Origin: Alphaproteobacteria bacterium
GTDB taxonomy: Bacteria > Pseudomonadota > Alphaproteobacteria > Micropepsales > Micropepsaceae
Direction: 5' to 3'
Assembly (NCBI GenBank): GCA_016124635.1
Contig: WGNJ01000017.1
Coordinates: 62,001-126,000 of the forward strand
Length of the DNA: 64,000 nt
Program-made: the position numbers and the translations under genes
The notes under the pieces: model-generated
What the model saw: only the letters and a program-made list of their open reading frames with translations
Databases searched by the model: none
Told to the model about the DNA's origin: nothing
Shown: one piece after another, positions 45,049 to 53,716 of the stretch
How the letters are laid out: every line of letters starts with the position of its first letter
Numbering within the stretch: position 1 is the first letter of the stretch

Positions 45049-45091
45049 ATAACCGTACGGTTATTTATCTGCTAAAGTGGTCGCAAGTCAA
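45049..45091 (-). promoter_or_regulatory. Promoter with a perfect 16-bp palindromic operator
   Basis: On the minus strand TTGACT (45091-45086), 18-bp spacer, TAAATA (45067-45062). The palindrome ATAACCGTACGGTTAT (45049-45064) overlaps the end of the -10 and the expected start of transcription. Its AACCGTACGGTT core is of the kind bound by TetR-family repressors. It lies 32 bp before the small membrane gene. No TetR gene is in the window, so the repressor would act in trans. Confidence 0.65.
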
Positions 45092-45137
45092 GCAAGAGTG
45101 GTCGGCGGGATTTGTCGGCAAGTGCAGTGCTGTCGCT

Positions 45138-45380
45138 TCAGCAGTCACTGGCGTGCTGAGAAGCTCGCAAATATCGGAGTGCCGCTTCCTTGAGCTTGAG
45201 GCGATCGCGGCAACCATAGAATTCGGCCGCTTTGACTATGCCGGCGGCGAGCAAGTTGCGTTGCTCCTCGGTGGGCGGTTGATCGGTGAGGTCGTGGCAG
45301 GCCTCGTCAAAGATATCGATCATCCAGCGGGCGCGCGCGAAGTCGAATTCCGCAAACTGATCATGGACAGCGTTCGCCAT
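45138..45380 (-). CDS. Hypothetical protein, 80 aa
   Basis: 80 residues, acidic and helical (FARARWMIDIFDEACHDLTDQPPTEEQ...), with Cys in the last residues. No signal peptide. Coding is plausible from composition but no Shine-Dalgarno is visible and the family is not recognised. It lies upstream of the palindromic promoter on the same strand. Confidence 0.45.
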   Translation of the reverse strand: MANAVHDQFAEFDFARARWMIDIFDEACHDLTDQPPTEEQRNLLAAGIVKAAEFYGCRDRLKLKEAALRYLRASQHASDC

Positions 45381-45603
45381 TGAGAGAGGCCGTTGTTTGC
45401 AACGCGTCGGAGGCGCCCACTTCGACGAAAATACGGCGCGCGATCAATACATCTTTTAATACGACGTTTGTGCGCAGGCATACGACTAGGCGGCCCTCCT
45501 AACCAACGATGGCGTGTAACAGAAGCTAACGCGCTAACAGAGCGAGTACCGTGCGTCACTCATCCGTCGCAATGCTGGCCAAAGTTTTGCAGAGCGTCCG
45601 GAA

Positions 45604-45631
45604 GAGGGCCCGAGCGAAAACTCGAGCCCTC
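45604..45631. terminator. Hairpin after the DUF2541-like gene
   Basis: GAGGGCCCGAG and CTCGAGCCCTC pair over 11 bp with one mismatch around CGAAAA, 11 bp past the stop of the DUF2541-like gene. No T-run follows on either side, so termination is likely but not proven. Confidence 0.5.
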
Positions 45632-45641
45632 CGTCCAATCT

Positions 45642-46424
45642 TTAGATCGCGCCGTAGACGTCGATGGTCACGTTTCTCTCGCCGATCGGCGTGCAGGCCA
45701 TGTTGATACGCGTGACATTGCGCTCGTTACCCGGCAGATCGAGCCGATGGACGCGATCCTCGCGCAACCGGTCGCTGCGGTCGATGTTCAAGGTCCGCGT
45801 GCGGCCGTTGGCGAACTCGACTCGTACGCGTGAGCAGCGCGCATCGCCGTCGCGCGGCGTCAACGCAATGGCGGTAAGGTCGCGTGCACGATAGCGGCCC
45901 GGTCTGATCGTTTCTCTATCGCGGCGTCCGTTGAAGTTGCGGCTGCCGAGACGAACCCAGTGATACATGCCGGCGCGGTCGGCATTCCACGTGAACATGT
46001 GCGACCACCAGCGGCCCCAATCAGGGCTTTGCCGCCAGGCGCTACGATACCGGCCGATGTCGGCTGAGATTCTCACGCGAGCCGAGTTGTTTTCGAGCGA
46101 GCGGCAGCGAAGATCGATGCGGCGAATGTTACGTTGATCGCCGGGAAGATCGACCACGCGCCTCCGATCCTCATTCAAACGTCCGGAAAATACTCTGCGT
46201 GTGTGGCCATTGCCGAAAGTGACACGAACAGAGCGGCAGTAGACGTCGCCGTGCTCTGCAACGAACTGGAGCCGCTCGACCGGGCCGCCGAAACGGTCGT
46301 AAACGCGATCATGGTCGCGGTTCGACTGGACGCTCACCGAGCCAAGTTTGTCCCACGCCGCCGATGCCGGCGTGGCGGCAAGCGACAGGCCGACCGCACA
46401 AGTCGTCATCAGTAATCTCTTCAT
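45642..46424 (-). CDS. Secreted protein with two DUF2541-like repeats
   Basis: 260 residues: signal peptide (~1-22, cut after ASA) and two related halves. Half 1 (~24-118: LGSVSV...ERLQFVAEHGDVYCRSVRVTFGNG...LPGDQRNIRRIDLRC) and half 2 (~158-258: LGSRNF...TAIALTPRDGDARCSRVRVEFANG...LPGNERNVTRINMAC) align strand for strand, with paired Cys in each. E. coli YaaI has one such domain. Exported by Sec; function unknown, perhaps envelope stress. Confidence 0.75.
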   Translation of the reverse strand: MKRLLMTTCAVGLSLAATPASAAWDKLGSVSVQSNRDHDRVYDRFGGPVERLQFVAEHGDVYCRSVRVTFGNGHTRRVFSGRLNEDRRRVVDLPGDQRNIRRIDLRCRSLENNSARVRISADIGRYRSAWRQSPDWGRWWSHMFTWNADRAGMYHWVRLGSRNFNGRRDRETIRPGRYRARDLTAIALTPRDGDARCSRVRVEFANGRTRTLNIDRSDRLREDRVHRLDLPGNERNVTRINMACTPIGERNVTIDVYGAI

Positions 46425-46625
46425 TGATCCATCCTTTCCGCTTTATCTGCGTCCCGAATGCACGGTTGCGCCGCAGTCTGCAGCGCCGCTGTTGCCATCG
46501 ATTTTCGGATCTCGATTCGGGAACGGCTGCTTCGACGATTCGTTCCCGCGGCGGCCCACTTTGCGTTGGTGGCTGGGGGGACGGTATGAAGTTCCGACTC
46601 ACCCGCGTCCTTGGATAACGCCGCG

Positions 46626-47435
46626 ATGCCAGCTCACATGGACAAGATCAAAACCTTCGTCGCCTCTGAAACCTTCACCAACTTCATCATGGCTCTCATC
46701 ATCGTGAATGCGGTGACGTTGGCCTTGGAAACGTCGACGACGCTCATGGATGCGGCCGGCACATTCCTGGTCGTATTCGACCGGATTGTGCTTGCGATCT
46801 TTGTCGTCGAGCTCTCGCTCAAACTTGCGCTCTATCGCTGGAGCTTCTTCCGTTCCGGTTGGAACGTGTTCGACGCTCTGGTCATCGGCATCGCGCTCGT
46901 ACCGGCCTCTGGCGCGCTGGCGGTGCTGCGTGCGCTGCGCGTACTCAGGGTGCTCCGTCTTGTGTCCCTCCTGCCGCAGATGCGGCGCGTGGTCGAGGCG
47001 CTTTTGAATTCATTACCGGGGATGGGCTCGATCGTTTTGCTAATGGGCGTCGTCGTATTCGTCAGCGCGGTAATCGCGACGAAGCTGTTCGGGCCCATGC
47101 ACCCGGATGCCTTCGGTACGCTTGGCGATTCGCTCTTCACGCTGTTCACCGTAATGACGCTCGAAGGTTGGGCCGATATCGCGCGCGACGTCGCGACGAC
47201 GCATCCGCAAGCCTACCTCTTCTTCGTGCCGTTCATCGTCATCTCCGTGTTTGCGGTGCTGAACCTTTTCATCGCCGTGCTGACCAATTCGATGCAAGAG
47301 ATGCAGGAGAAGGAACTCGCAGCCGAGGAGGCGATGGGTGAGCGTCACGAAGGTGCGTTGATGGCCGAGCTCGGCGCGCTGCGCGAAGAGGTGCAGAGGT
47401 TGCGCCTGGCGCTCGAGTCGCGGCCGCCGCAATAG
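46626..47435 (+). CDS. Single-domain voltage-gated cation channel (NaChBac/Nav-like)
   Basis: 269-residue six-helix ion channel subunit: S1-S3 (~15-110), an S4 with Arg every third residue (LRALRVLRVLRLVSLL, ~100-116), S5, pore loop with the filter TLEGWAD (E180), S6 (~200-222) and a C-terminal coiled coil. The filter resembles TLESWS of bacterial sodium channels with Gly in place of Ser. It assembles as a tetramer in the inner membrane. Ion selectivity (Na or Ca) cannot be fixed by sequence. ATG at 46626 preferred over an earlier TTG. Confidence 0.88.
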   Translation: MPAHMDKIKTFVASETFTNFIMALIIVNAVTLALETSTTLMDAAGTFLVVFDRIVLAIFVVELSLKLALYRWSFFRSGWNVFDALVIGIALVPASGALAVLRALRVLRVLRLVSLLPQMRRVVEALLNSLPGMGSIVLLMGVVVFVSAVIATKLFGPMHPDAFGTLGDSLFTLFTVMTLEGWADIARDVATTHPQAYLFFVPFIVISVFAVLNLFIAVLTNSMQEMQEKELAAEEAMGERHEGALMAELGALREEVQRLRLALESRPPQ

Positions 47436-47457
47436 GTCCAATACTGAAGCGAAGAGG

Positions 47458-47533
<76 letters not shown>

Positions 47534-47826
47534 AAATCCTTGCGACGTTTGAGCCTCGCAACGGCGGGAAACCGCCGTTCGGGAGGGCGGTTTATAGGGA
47601 AGGGGGCCGCTGGTGTCCACCCTCTCCAGACACATTACTCCAAACCGGTACGTTGCCGGTCCGCCTCGCAAAAGGTCTTACCTATTAGGGCCCTTGCTGC
47701 GTCGTCTTGGTGATGGGCCCAGCCTCGCGGAAGCGACAATCAGAGGCGGCGCGGATGATCGCGTCGCAGTGTGCTAAGACCTCTGCATCGCTATCACGAA
47801 ACCGAGCCTGCCGGAGGACGAACCGT

Positions 47827-48678
47827 ATGACGTACACCTGCTTCAACGTCGAAACGAAGAACAAGGTCGCACACATTCAACTGAAGCGCCCCGAGGCGTT
47901 CAACACGATGACGCGCGCTTTCTGGAACGAGCTGCCGGAGATCGTGGGCGCGATCAACGACGAGGGCGCGGCGCGGGCCATCGTCATTTCCTCAACGGGC
48001 AAGCATTTCTCGGCGGGGATGGATCTTTCCGTCTTTACCGACGGGCAGGGGGCGGCCGGCGAAAGCACGCGAAAGGTGGAGACGGGGCGTGTGCGCTCAA
48101 ATCTGAGGCTCGAGGTGCACCGACTGCAAAAGACGTTCGGTTGCCTCGACGAGGCGCGCATGCCTGTGCTCATGGCGGTGCAGGGCGGCTGCGTCGGCGG
48201 CGCGGTCGACATGAGCACCTGTGCCGACATGCGCTACGCGACGCGCGATGCGTTCTTCGTGATTCAGGAGATCAATCTGGCGATGACCGCGGACGTCGGC
48301 ACGTTTCCACGCCTGTGCCACTTGCTGCCCCAGGGCATGGTGCGCGAGCTTGCGTATTCCGGGCGGCGGCTGCCGGCGCAACGCGCACTCGAACTCGGCT
48401 TCGTCAACGAGCTGTTCGATAGCCAGGAGCAGATGCTGGCCCACGTGATGAAGCTCGCTCAGGAGATCGCGGCGAAATCACCGCTCGCGGTGCACGGCTC
48501 GAAGGTGATGATCAATTATGCGCGTGATCATTCGATCGCCGATGGGCTCGACTACATCGCGACGTGGCAAGCAGGGATGTACAATCCGACGGCCGACATG
48601 ATGGAGAGCTTCAAGGCGAAGGCCGAAAAGCGCGAGCCCCAGTACGACGATCTCTTGCCGCTCCGGAAGGCGATGTGA
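47827..48678 (+). CDS. Crotonase-fold protein, delta3,5-delta2,4-dienoyl-CoA isomerase-like
   Basis: 283-residue crotonase. The core VIQEINLAMTADVGTFPRL (~156-174) matches dienoyl-CoA isomerase, with both catalytic acids present (Glu in QEI and Asp in ADVG). The RDHSIADGLDYIATW stretch (~230) is also typical of that branch. It would shift double bonds of unsaturated fatty acyl-CoA for beta-oxidation. ATG at 47827 after GGAGGACG. First gene of a plus-strand lipid-related run; a secreted protein overlaps its stop. Confidence 0.85.
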   Translation: MTYTCFNVETKNKVAHIQLKRPEAFNTMTRAFWNELPEIVGAINDEGAARAIVISSTGKHFSAGMDLSVFTDGQGAAGESTRKVETGRVRSNLRLEVHRLQKTFGCLDEARMPVLMAVQGGCVGGAVDMSTCADMRYATRDAFFVIQEINLAMTADVGTFPRLCHLLPQGMVRELAYSGRRLPAQRALELGFVNELFDSQEQMLAHVMKLAQEIAAKSPLAVHGSKVMINYARDHSIADGLDYIATWQAGMYNPTADMMESFKAKAEKREPQYDDLLPLRKAM

Positions 48679-49112
48679 GCGTGACTTTGCGGCATCGCTT
48701 GCGTTCTCGGCCGGTATTGAGCGCGCTGGCGGTGGTCATTGCTGTTGCGGTTGATGCTCATGCCGACGACGGCGTCGGGCTATGGATCAAGAACACGTCG
48801 CCGGTGCCGGTGACGGTAAGCGTCGATGGCGCCGAAGCGTGCCAGCTCGAGGCGCCGATCTATCGCGATTGCTCGACTACGATCGAAAAGAGGACGGCGA
48901 AGAAGATCACGAAGCTCACAGAAAAGAAGCGGTGCTCGACAAACAATCTCAAGATCAGCTGCATCACAAACATACCGGCGGCGGGCGCCGACGTGTCGCT
49001 GAGGCGCAGTGATGGCATCGAGTACAAGGTGCGTGCGGCGAAAGGCGGCACGCTTTACCTGTGCGTCGAGCCCAAACGGCTGACAAACTGCTTCGGCACG
49101 AAATTGCAGTAA
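48675..49112 (+). CDS. Hypothetical secreted protein, Cys-rich
   Basis: About 145 residues. A GTG at 48675 overlaps the preceding stop (GTGA); a second GTG at 48681 is equally possible. Signal peptide (cut near DAHA, ~30), a beta-rich part and five or six cysteines (CQLEAP, RDC, CSTN, SCIT, LCVE, NCFG) that could form disulfides. Lys-rich middle (KRTAKKITKLTEKK). Family not recognised; exported by Sec. Confidence 0.7.
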   Translation: MSVTLRHRLRSRPVLSALAVVIAVAVDAHADDGVGLWIKNTSPVPVTVSVDGAEACQLEAPIYRDCSTTIEKRTAKKITKLTEKKRCSTNNLKISCITNIPAAGADVSLRRSDGIEYKVRAAKGGTLYLCVEPKRLTNCFGTKLQ

Positions 49113-49122
49113 GGTTCTCTTG

Positions 49123-49551
49123 ATGACTGGAGAGATGTCGCCCGCGCCTGCGGGCTACGAGCCCGTTTTTGCCGACGCTGGCTTCAACAAATATGTGGGG
49201 CCGGTGTGGCGCGCGAAAGACGGCCAAGACTTTCGCTTCACCGTGCGTGACGTTCACATGAACGGCGGCGGCGCGTTGCATGGCGGCATGATGATGGCGC
49301 TCGCCGACATCGCGATGGGAAAGACAGTGCACGCGGCGCTCGAGCCTGAGGGTCAGCGGGCCATGACGGTGTCTTTGAATTGCGATTTCATCGGTGCGGT
49401 AAAGCTTGGCGAGACGATCGTCACGCAGGTTCAGATCACGCGCCGCACACGGTCGATCGTGTTCGTCGCCGCGACGCTCGACGTGGGCGAGCGCAGGGTG
49501 ATGACGGCGACCGGTCTGTGGAAGATCCTGGGGCAGGGCGGCGGTGGCTGA
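49123..49551 (+). CDS. Hotdog-fold thioesterase (PaaI-type)
   Basis: 142-residue single hotdog domain of the PaaI/4HBT group: HMNGGGALHGGMMMALADIAMG (~45-66) has the helix-loop with HGG typical of acyl-CoA thioesterases, ending ATGLWKIL. Starts 10 bp past the secreted protein stop and overlaps the next thioesterase by 8 bp. Hydrolyses an acyl- or aryl-acyl-CoA; substrate unknown. Confidence 0.87.
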   Translation: MTGEMSPAPAGYEPVFADAGFNKYVGPVWRAKDGQDFRFTVRDVHMNGGGALHGGMMMALADIAMGKTVHAALEPEGQRAMTVSLNCDFIGAVKLGETIVTQVQITRRTRSIVFVAATLDVGERRVMTATGLWKILGQGGGG

Positions 49552-49999
49552 GACCTGGGCACAGGCGCTGCCGCCGGCGCGCGAAGTCGAGGCACCGTTA
49601 GGGTGGACGCGTGCAGAGCAGTTCGATCCATTCGAGGCCTATCTCGGGCCCTTTTTCGAGCGTCGGACCGACGGTCATCGTGAGTACGCGCTCCTGCTGG
49701 ACGAACGGCACATGAACGCCGCGAATGTGGCGCATGGCGGGGCGCTGATGACCTTTGCCGATGCCGTGCTGGGCTACGGGGTGTGGGACGCGACGGAGCG
49801 CAGCCCCTGCGTTACCGTGAGCCAGCAGTCGAACTTCCTCGCGACGGTCACGATCGGCGACCTCCTTTGGTGCCGGCCGATCGTCGTCCGCCGTACGCGT
49901 GAGATCGTCTTTGCACGTGGCGACCTCATGGTCGGTGAGCGGACGGTGTTCACAGCGAGCGCTCTTTGGAAGGTGTTCGAACGCTCATCCGTCGCTTAG
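49544..49999 (+). CDS. Second hotdog-fold thioesterase (PaaI-type)
   Basis: 151 residues, paralogous to the preceding gene: RHMNAANVAHGGALMTFADAVLG (~55-77) and the ending ASALWKVFE. GTG start inside the previous gene's end, so translation is coupled. Two adjacent divergent hotdog domains could form a heterodimer with two different active sites, or cover two chain classes. Confidence 0.85.
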   Translation: MAETWAQALPPAREVEAPLGWTRAEQFDPFEAYLGPFFERRTDGHREYALLLDERHMNAANVAHGGALMTFADAVLGYGVWDATERSPCVTVSQQSNFLATVTIGDLLWCRPIVVRRTREIVFARGDLMVGERTVFTASALWKVFERSSVA

Positions 50000-50114
50000 G
50001 CGAGGGAACCATGAGCCACGGTCGCGGTGTTAAGGGCTTGTTAGCGAACAAGGTCCGGCTTGGCGCGCCAAGGTTAAATGTCCGTGCACGGATGTCTGCG
50101 ATGCTGATGCCCAA

Positions 50115-51050
50115 ATGGGCAAACAGCAGACAGCGGAATTGGTTTTGGGCACGGCGCAGCTGGGCCTGACCTATGGCGTCGCCAACAGGCGTGGTCAACC
50201 GGACGAGGCGCAGGCGCGGCTCATCTTACGCTCGGCGATCAACGCCAAAGTCGGGTGGATCGACACGGCGGCGGCTTATGGAACGTCGGAGGCACGCATC
50301 GGCGCGCATGTGTCACTGGGCTGTCCGGTTCGAATTGTGACGAAGCTCAGCCCGCTCGACGAGATGCACGACGACACGCCGATAGCGGATGTGCTGCGGG
50401 CGATCGACGAATCGGTGCGCCGTTCATGCCATCGCTTGCGCACCGACAGACTCGACGCGCTGCTCTTGCACCGTGCGCGGCATTTGACATGGCGCGACGG
50501 CGCGATCTGGCGGCGGCTCAAGATGCTTCGCGATGGGGGCGCGATCTTCGATCTTGGCGTCTCGGTGTATACGGCCGAAGAGGCGCTCGCTGCACTCGGC
50601 TGCCCCGATGTGCGCCATCTGCAATTGCCGTTCAACTTGCTCGATTGGCGTTGGCGCGACGGCGGCGTAATCGAGGCGATTGAGGCTAGACCCGACGTTA
50701 CCGTGCATGTCCGCAGCGTCTATCTGCAAGGACTGCTCGCAGCCGGCCCTCAAGCGCGCTGGCCGACGATTAGCGGTGTCGACGCGGCCGATCTGAATTT
50801 TCAACTGCTCGATCTGACGCGCACCTTGAACCGCGAGAGCGTCGCCGATTTGTGCCTTGCCTACGCGCGGTCGCAGCCTTGGATCGACGGCGTCGTCGTC
50901 GGGATGGAACATGTCTCGCAGCTCGCGCTCAATCTTGGGCTGTTCAAGAGGCCGCCACTGACGCCTGAAGAGGCGCTCCACGTCGAAGAGACATTGCCCC
51001 GCGCGCCCGAGCAGTTGCTCAATCCGGCTGCTTGGCCCAAGGCGGCCTGA
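50115..51050 (+). CDS. Aldo/keto reductase family protein
   Basis: 311-residue (beta/alpha)8 aldo/keto reductase: LGTAQLGLTYGVANRRGQP at the N-terminus and IDTAAAYGTSE with the catalytic Asp-Tyr pair (~48-58), a VTKLSP strand with the expected Lys (~77) and LLLHRARHL (~115). The C-terminal NADPH stretch is abbreviated, as in sugar-biosynthesis members. Two bp before an SDR gene, so the two reductases probably act on one small molecule. Confidence 0.87.
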   Translation: MGKQQTAELVLGTAQLGLTYGVANRRGQPDEAQARLILRSAINAKVGWIDTAAAYGTSEARIGAHVSLGCPVRIVTKLSPLDEMHDDTPIADVLRAIDESVRRSCHRLRTDRLDALLLHRARHLTWRDGAIWRRLKMLRDGGAIFDLGVSVYTAEEALAALGCPDVRHLQLPFNLLDWRWRDGGVIEAIEARPDVTVHVRSVYLQGLLAAGPQARWPTISGVDAADLNFQLLDLTRTLNRESVADLCLAYARSQPWIDGVVVGMEHVSQLALNLGLFKRPPLTPEEALHVEETLPRAPEQLLNPAAWPKAA

Positions 51051-51052
51051 TC

Positions 51053-51838
51053 ATGCGCGATCCCTTCGAAAGCTTTCGGCTAGACGGGCGCGTCGCCTTC
51101 GTCTCGGGTGCTGCTGGGCATCTCGGTCAAGCAATGACGAGGGCGCTCTTGAGCGCCGGGGCACATGTGATCTTGAACGGCCGCAACGGGGAGCGGCTGT
51201 CTGCCTTCAAAGCAGCCCTTGCGGATGACGGCCTGTCGCGCACGTCGATCGCCTGTTTTGACGTGAGCGACACAGGTGCCGCGAGTTCGCTCTTCGCCGG
51301 CACGCGGCAACTCGACGTGTTGATCAACAATGCGATCACAGTGTCGATGGGTACGATCGAAAACTCGACGGCCGAGGATTTTGCCCGTGCGTATGACAGC
51401 GGCGTGCGTGCGGCATTTGAGGTGATGCGCGCAGCCGAGCCGCTGCTCAAGCAGTCGAGGCACGCCAGCGTCATCAACATCGCGTCGATGTACGGCGTGG
51501 TCAGCCCCGATCCCGCGATCTACGGCGACAGCGGTTTGAACAGCCCGCCAGCTTATGGCCCAGTGAAAGCGGCGTTGATTCAGTTGACACGGTACATGGC
51601 CTGCCACTGGGGTGGCGAGAACATTCGTGTCAATGCGATCGCACCGGGGCCGTTCCCGCGCGACGAGTTTCAACGCACCCAACCTGCGTTTACCGAGCGG
51701 CTAGCTGCGAAGACGCCGCTGAAGCGCGTCGGGCAGGCGCATGAGATCGGCGGCGCGGTCACGTTCCTCGCAAGCGATGCGTCGTCTTACGTCACCGGAG
51801 CAGTGTTGCCTGTCGACGGGGGTTGGACGGCGTGGTGA
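51053..51838 (+). CDS. SDR family oxidoreductase
   Basis: 261-residue classical SDR: cofactor loop GAAGHLGQA (~19-27), NNAITV (~89), catalytic Ser/Tyr/Lys in NIASMYGVV and YGPVKAALIQL (~160), and VNAIAPGPFPRDE. Ends with the usual SYVTGAVLPVDGGWTAW. The ATG at 51053 is 2 bp after the aldo/keto reductase stop, and the patatin gene follows 7 bp later. Confidence 0.9.
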   Translation: MRDPFESFRLDGRVAFVSGAAGHLGQAMTRALLSAGAHVILNGRNGERLSAFKAALADDGLSRTSIACFDVSDTGAASSLFAGTRQLDVLINNAITVSMGTIENSTAEDFARAYDSGVRAAFEVMRAAEPLLKQSRHASVINIASMYGVVSPDPAIYGDSGLNSPPAYGPVKAALIQLTRYMACHWGGENIRVNAIAPGPFPRDEFQRTQPAFTERLAAKTPLKRVGQAHEIGGAVTFLASDASSYVTGAVLPVDGGWTAW

Positions 51839-51845
51839 CAAACCC

Positions 51846-53711
51846 ATGAAGGGTGCCGGCTACATCGGGAACTGGACGAAGGGCGCGCAGGATCGGCGCG
51901 CCCGCGTGTTGGCGCTGCTGCGCGGCGATAACGGCGCCGCGGCAATCTATCCTCCTGAGTTGCAGATGCGGCTCGCCGACTTTCCCTTGCTGCGCGAGGT
52001 GGGGCCACGGGCGATGGCGGCGCTGCTGGAAGCGGCCGAGTGGTTCAGCTTACCGGGCGGCGCGGTGCTCGATCGCGACGGCGAGAACGATGAGGCCGTG
52101 TTCCTGGTCGTCGCCGGATGCCTCGGCGTTTACGCGACCGACGACGAGGGTCAGGATCAGTTCGTCGCCAACGTGCCGGCGGGTGAGACCGTCGGCGAGA
52201 TGTCGGTGATTTCCGGGGAGCCTCACTCGGCCAAGCTTGTCGCGCTACGTGACAGCGAGCTCTTGCGCCTCGGCAAGTCGGCGTTCCAGCGCCTAGTCGT
52301 GCGGCATCCGCGATTGTCGCTCAACCTGATGCAGCTCTTGGTGCAGCGTCTGCGGCAAACGACTCGGCGATCAGTGACGTCGCAACACGTGCGTACGATT
52401 GCACTCATCCCTTTGCACGATGGCATCGACTGCCGCGCGCTCGGGCGGTCGCTGACGACGGCGTTTACGGAAATGTCGTTGGCCGCGGGTGCGCTCGGAT
52501 CAGAGGCATCGGATCGCGAGAGCGAATGGTTGGCGCGCTACGAAGCCGGTCACGATGTGGTGCTCTATCAAGGTGACGTCGCCGACAACGCTTGGACACA
52601 GCTCTGTCTCAGGCAGGCCGATCGCGTCGTGCTGGTCGCGAGACTCGGCGCAGAGATCGCCTGGCATCCGTTCGCTGGTGAACCGATGGCGCGTTTCAAA
52701 CGGCAGATGCCGGAGTTGATCTTGTTGCGTCAAGCCGGGCAGGGATTGTCGACCGTTCCGCGCGTGCAGTTCGGCGCCCACAGCATGCATCACTACGTGC
52801 GAGAGGGTGAGCCGTCCGATATCCGGCGTTTAGCGCGTTTGTTGGCTGGCCGCGCCGTGGGGCTCGTCCTTGCGGGCGGTGGCGCGCGCGGATTCGCGCA
52901 TATTGGTGTTGTCAAGGCGCTTCGCGAAGCGGGCGTGCCGTTCGACCTGATCGGCGGCGCCAGCATGGGCGCGGTCGTTGCGGCCGGCGTGGCAATGGGC
53001 TGGGATCATAGCGAACTGTCCCGACGTATGCGGCGCGCCTTCGTTGAGACCAACCCGCTTTCCGATTTCACGTTACCGCTGCTTGCGGTGTTTCGCGGCA
53101 AGAAAGTGACGCAGCTCCTGCGCGACAATTTCGGCGAGCTACGCATCGAGGACATGCATCCGACGTTCTTCTGCGTATCGTCGAATCTGACGAGCGGTAA
53201 GGCGCAGGTTCATACCGATGGACCCTTATGGCGCGCGCTCAGAGCGAGTGTGGCGATCCCGGGACTTCTGCCGCCGATCATCCACGAGAAGCATCTTTTG
53301 GTTGACGGCGGCTTGATGAACAATTTTCCGGTCGACGTGATGGCGGCTTATGGCCGCGGACCGATCATCGGTGTCGACGTTGCCGGTGACGAAGCGCCCA
53401 TCGCGGAAGCCGAGAACTATAGCGACCAATCTTGGTGGCCACTGTTTCGCCAACAGCTCAAAGGCGCGCCGTCGATCGTGTCGATTCTTATGCGCTCAGG
53501 TACCGTCGGCAACGAAGCGCAACGGCGGCAAGCGCGTGAGCAAGCCGATCTCTTGTTCGATCCGCCGCTGCTTGGTGTCGGCTTGCGCTCGTGGCAGGCC
53601 TTTGATCGCGCGGTCGCCGAAGGCTACGCGCACGCGAGCGAGATCATCGCCGCACACGGGATCGACGCGTTGCTGTCCGGCAGCGTCGAGCCGATGCACC
53701 GCCGACGGTAG
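51846..53711 (+). CDS. Patatin-like phospholipase with N-terminal cyclic-nucleotide-binding domain
   Basis: 621 residues: a cNMP-binding domain (~40-160; NVPAGETVGEMSVISGEPHSAK is the phosphate-binding region), a linker, and a patatin lipase (~340-600) with GGGARG oxyanion loop (~344), nucleophile S373 in GASMG and D487 in DGG. This is the bacterial counterpart of neuropathy target esterase, which deacylates lysophospholipids. One cNMP domain means activity may be set by cAMP, although ligand residues are uncertain. ATG at 51846; the earlier reading lies in the SDR gene. Confidence 0.9.
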   Translation: MKGAGYIGNWTKGAQDRRARVLALLRGDNGAAAIYPPELQMRLADFPLLREVGPRAMAALLEAAEWFSLPGGAVLDRDGENDEAVFLVVAGCLGVYATDDEGQDQFVANVPAGETVGEMSVISGEPHSAKLVALRDSELLRLGKSAFQRLVVRHPRLSLNLMQLLVQRLRQTTRRSVTSQHVRTIALIPLHDGIDCRALGRSLTTAFTEMSLAAGALGSEASDRESEWLARYEAGHDVVLYQGDVADNAWTQLCLRQADRVVLVARLGAEIAWHPFAGEPMARFKRQMPELILLRQAGQGLSTVPRVQFGAHSMHHYVREGEPSDIRRLARLLAGRAVGLVLAGGGARGFAHIGVVKALREAGVPFDLIGGASMGAVVAAGVAMGWDHSELSRRMRRAFVETNPLSDFTLPLLAVFRGKKVTQLLRDNFGELRIEDMHPTFFCVSSNLTSGKAQVHTDGPLWRALRASVAIPGLLPPIIHEKHLLVDGGLMNNFPVDVMAAYGRGPIIGVDVAGDEAPIAEAENYSDQSWWPLFRQQLKGAPSIVSILMRSGTVGNEAQRRQAREQADLLFDPPLLGVGLRSWQAFDRAVAEGYAHASEIIAAHGIDALLSGSVEPMHRRR

Positions 53712-53716
53712 CCGCG

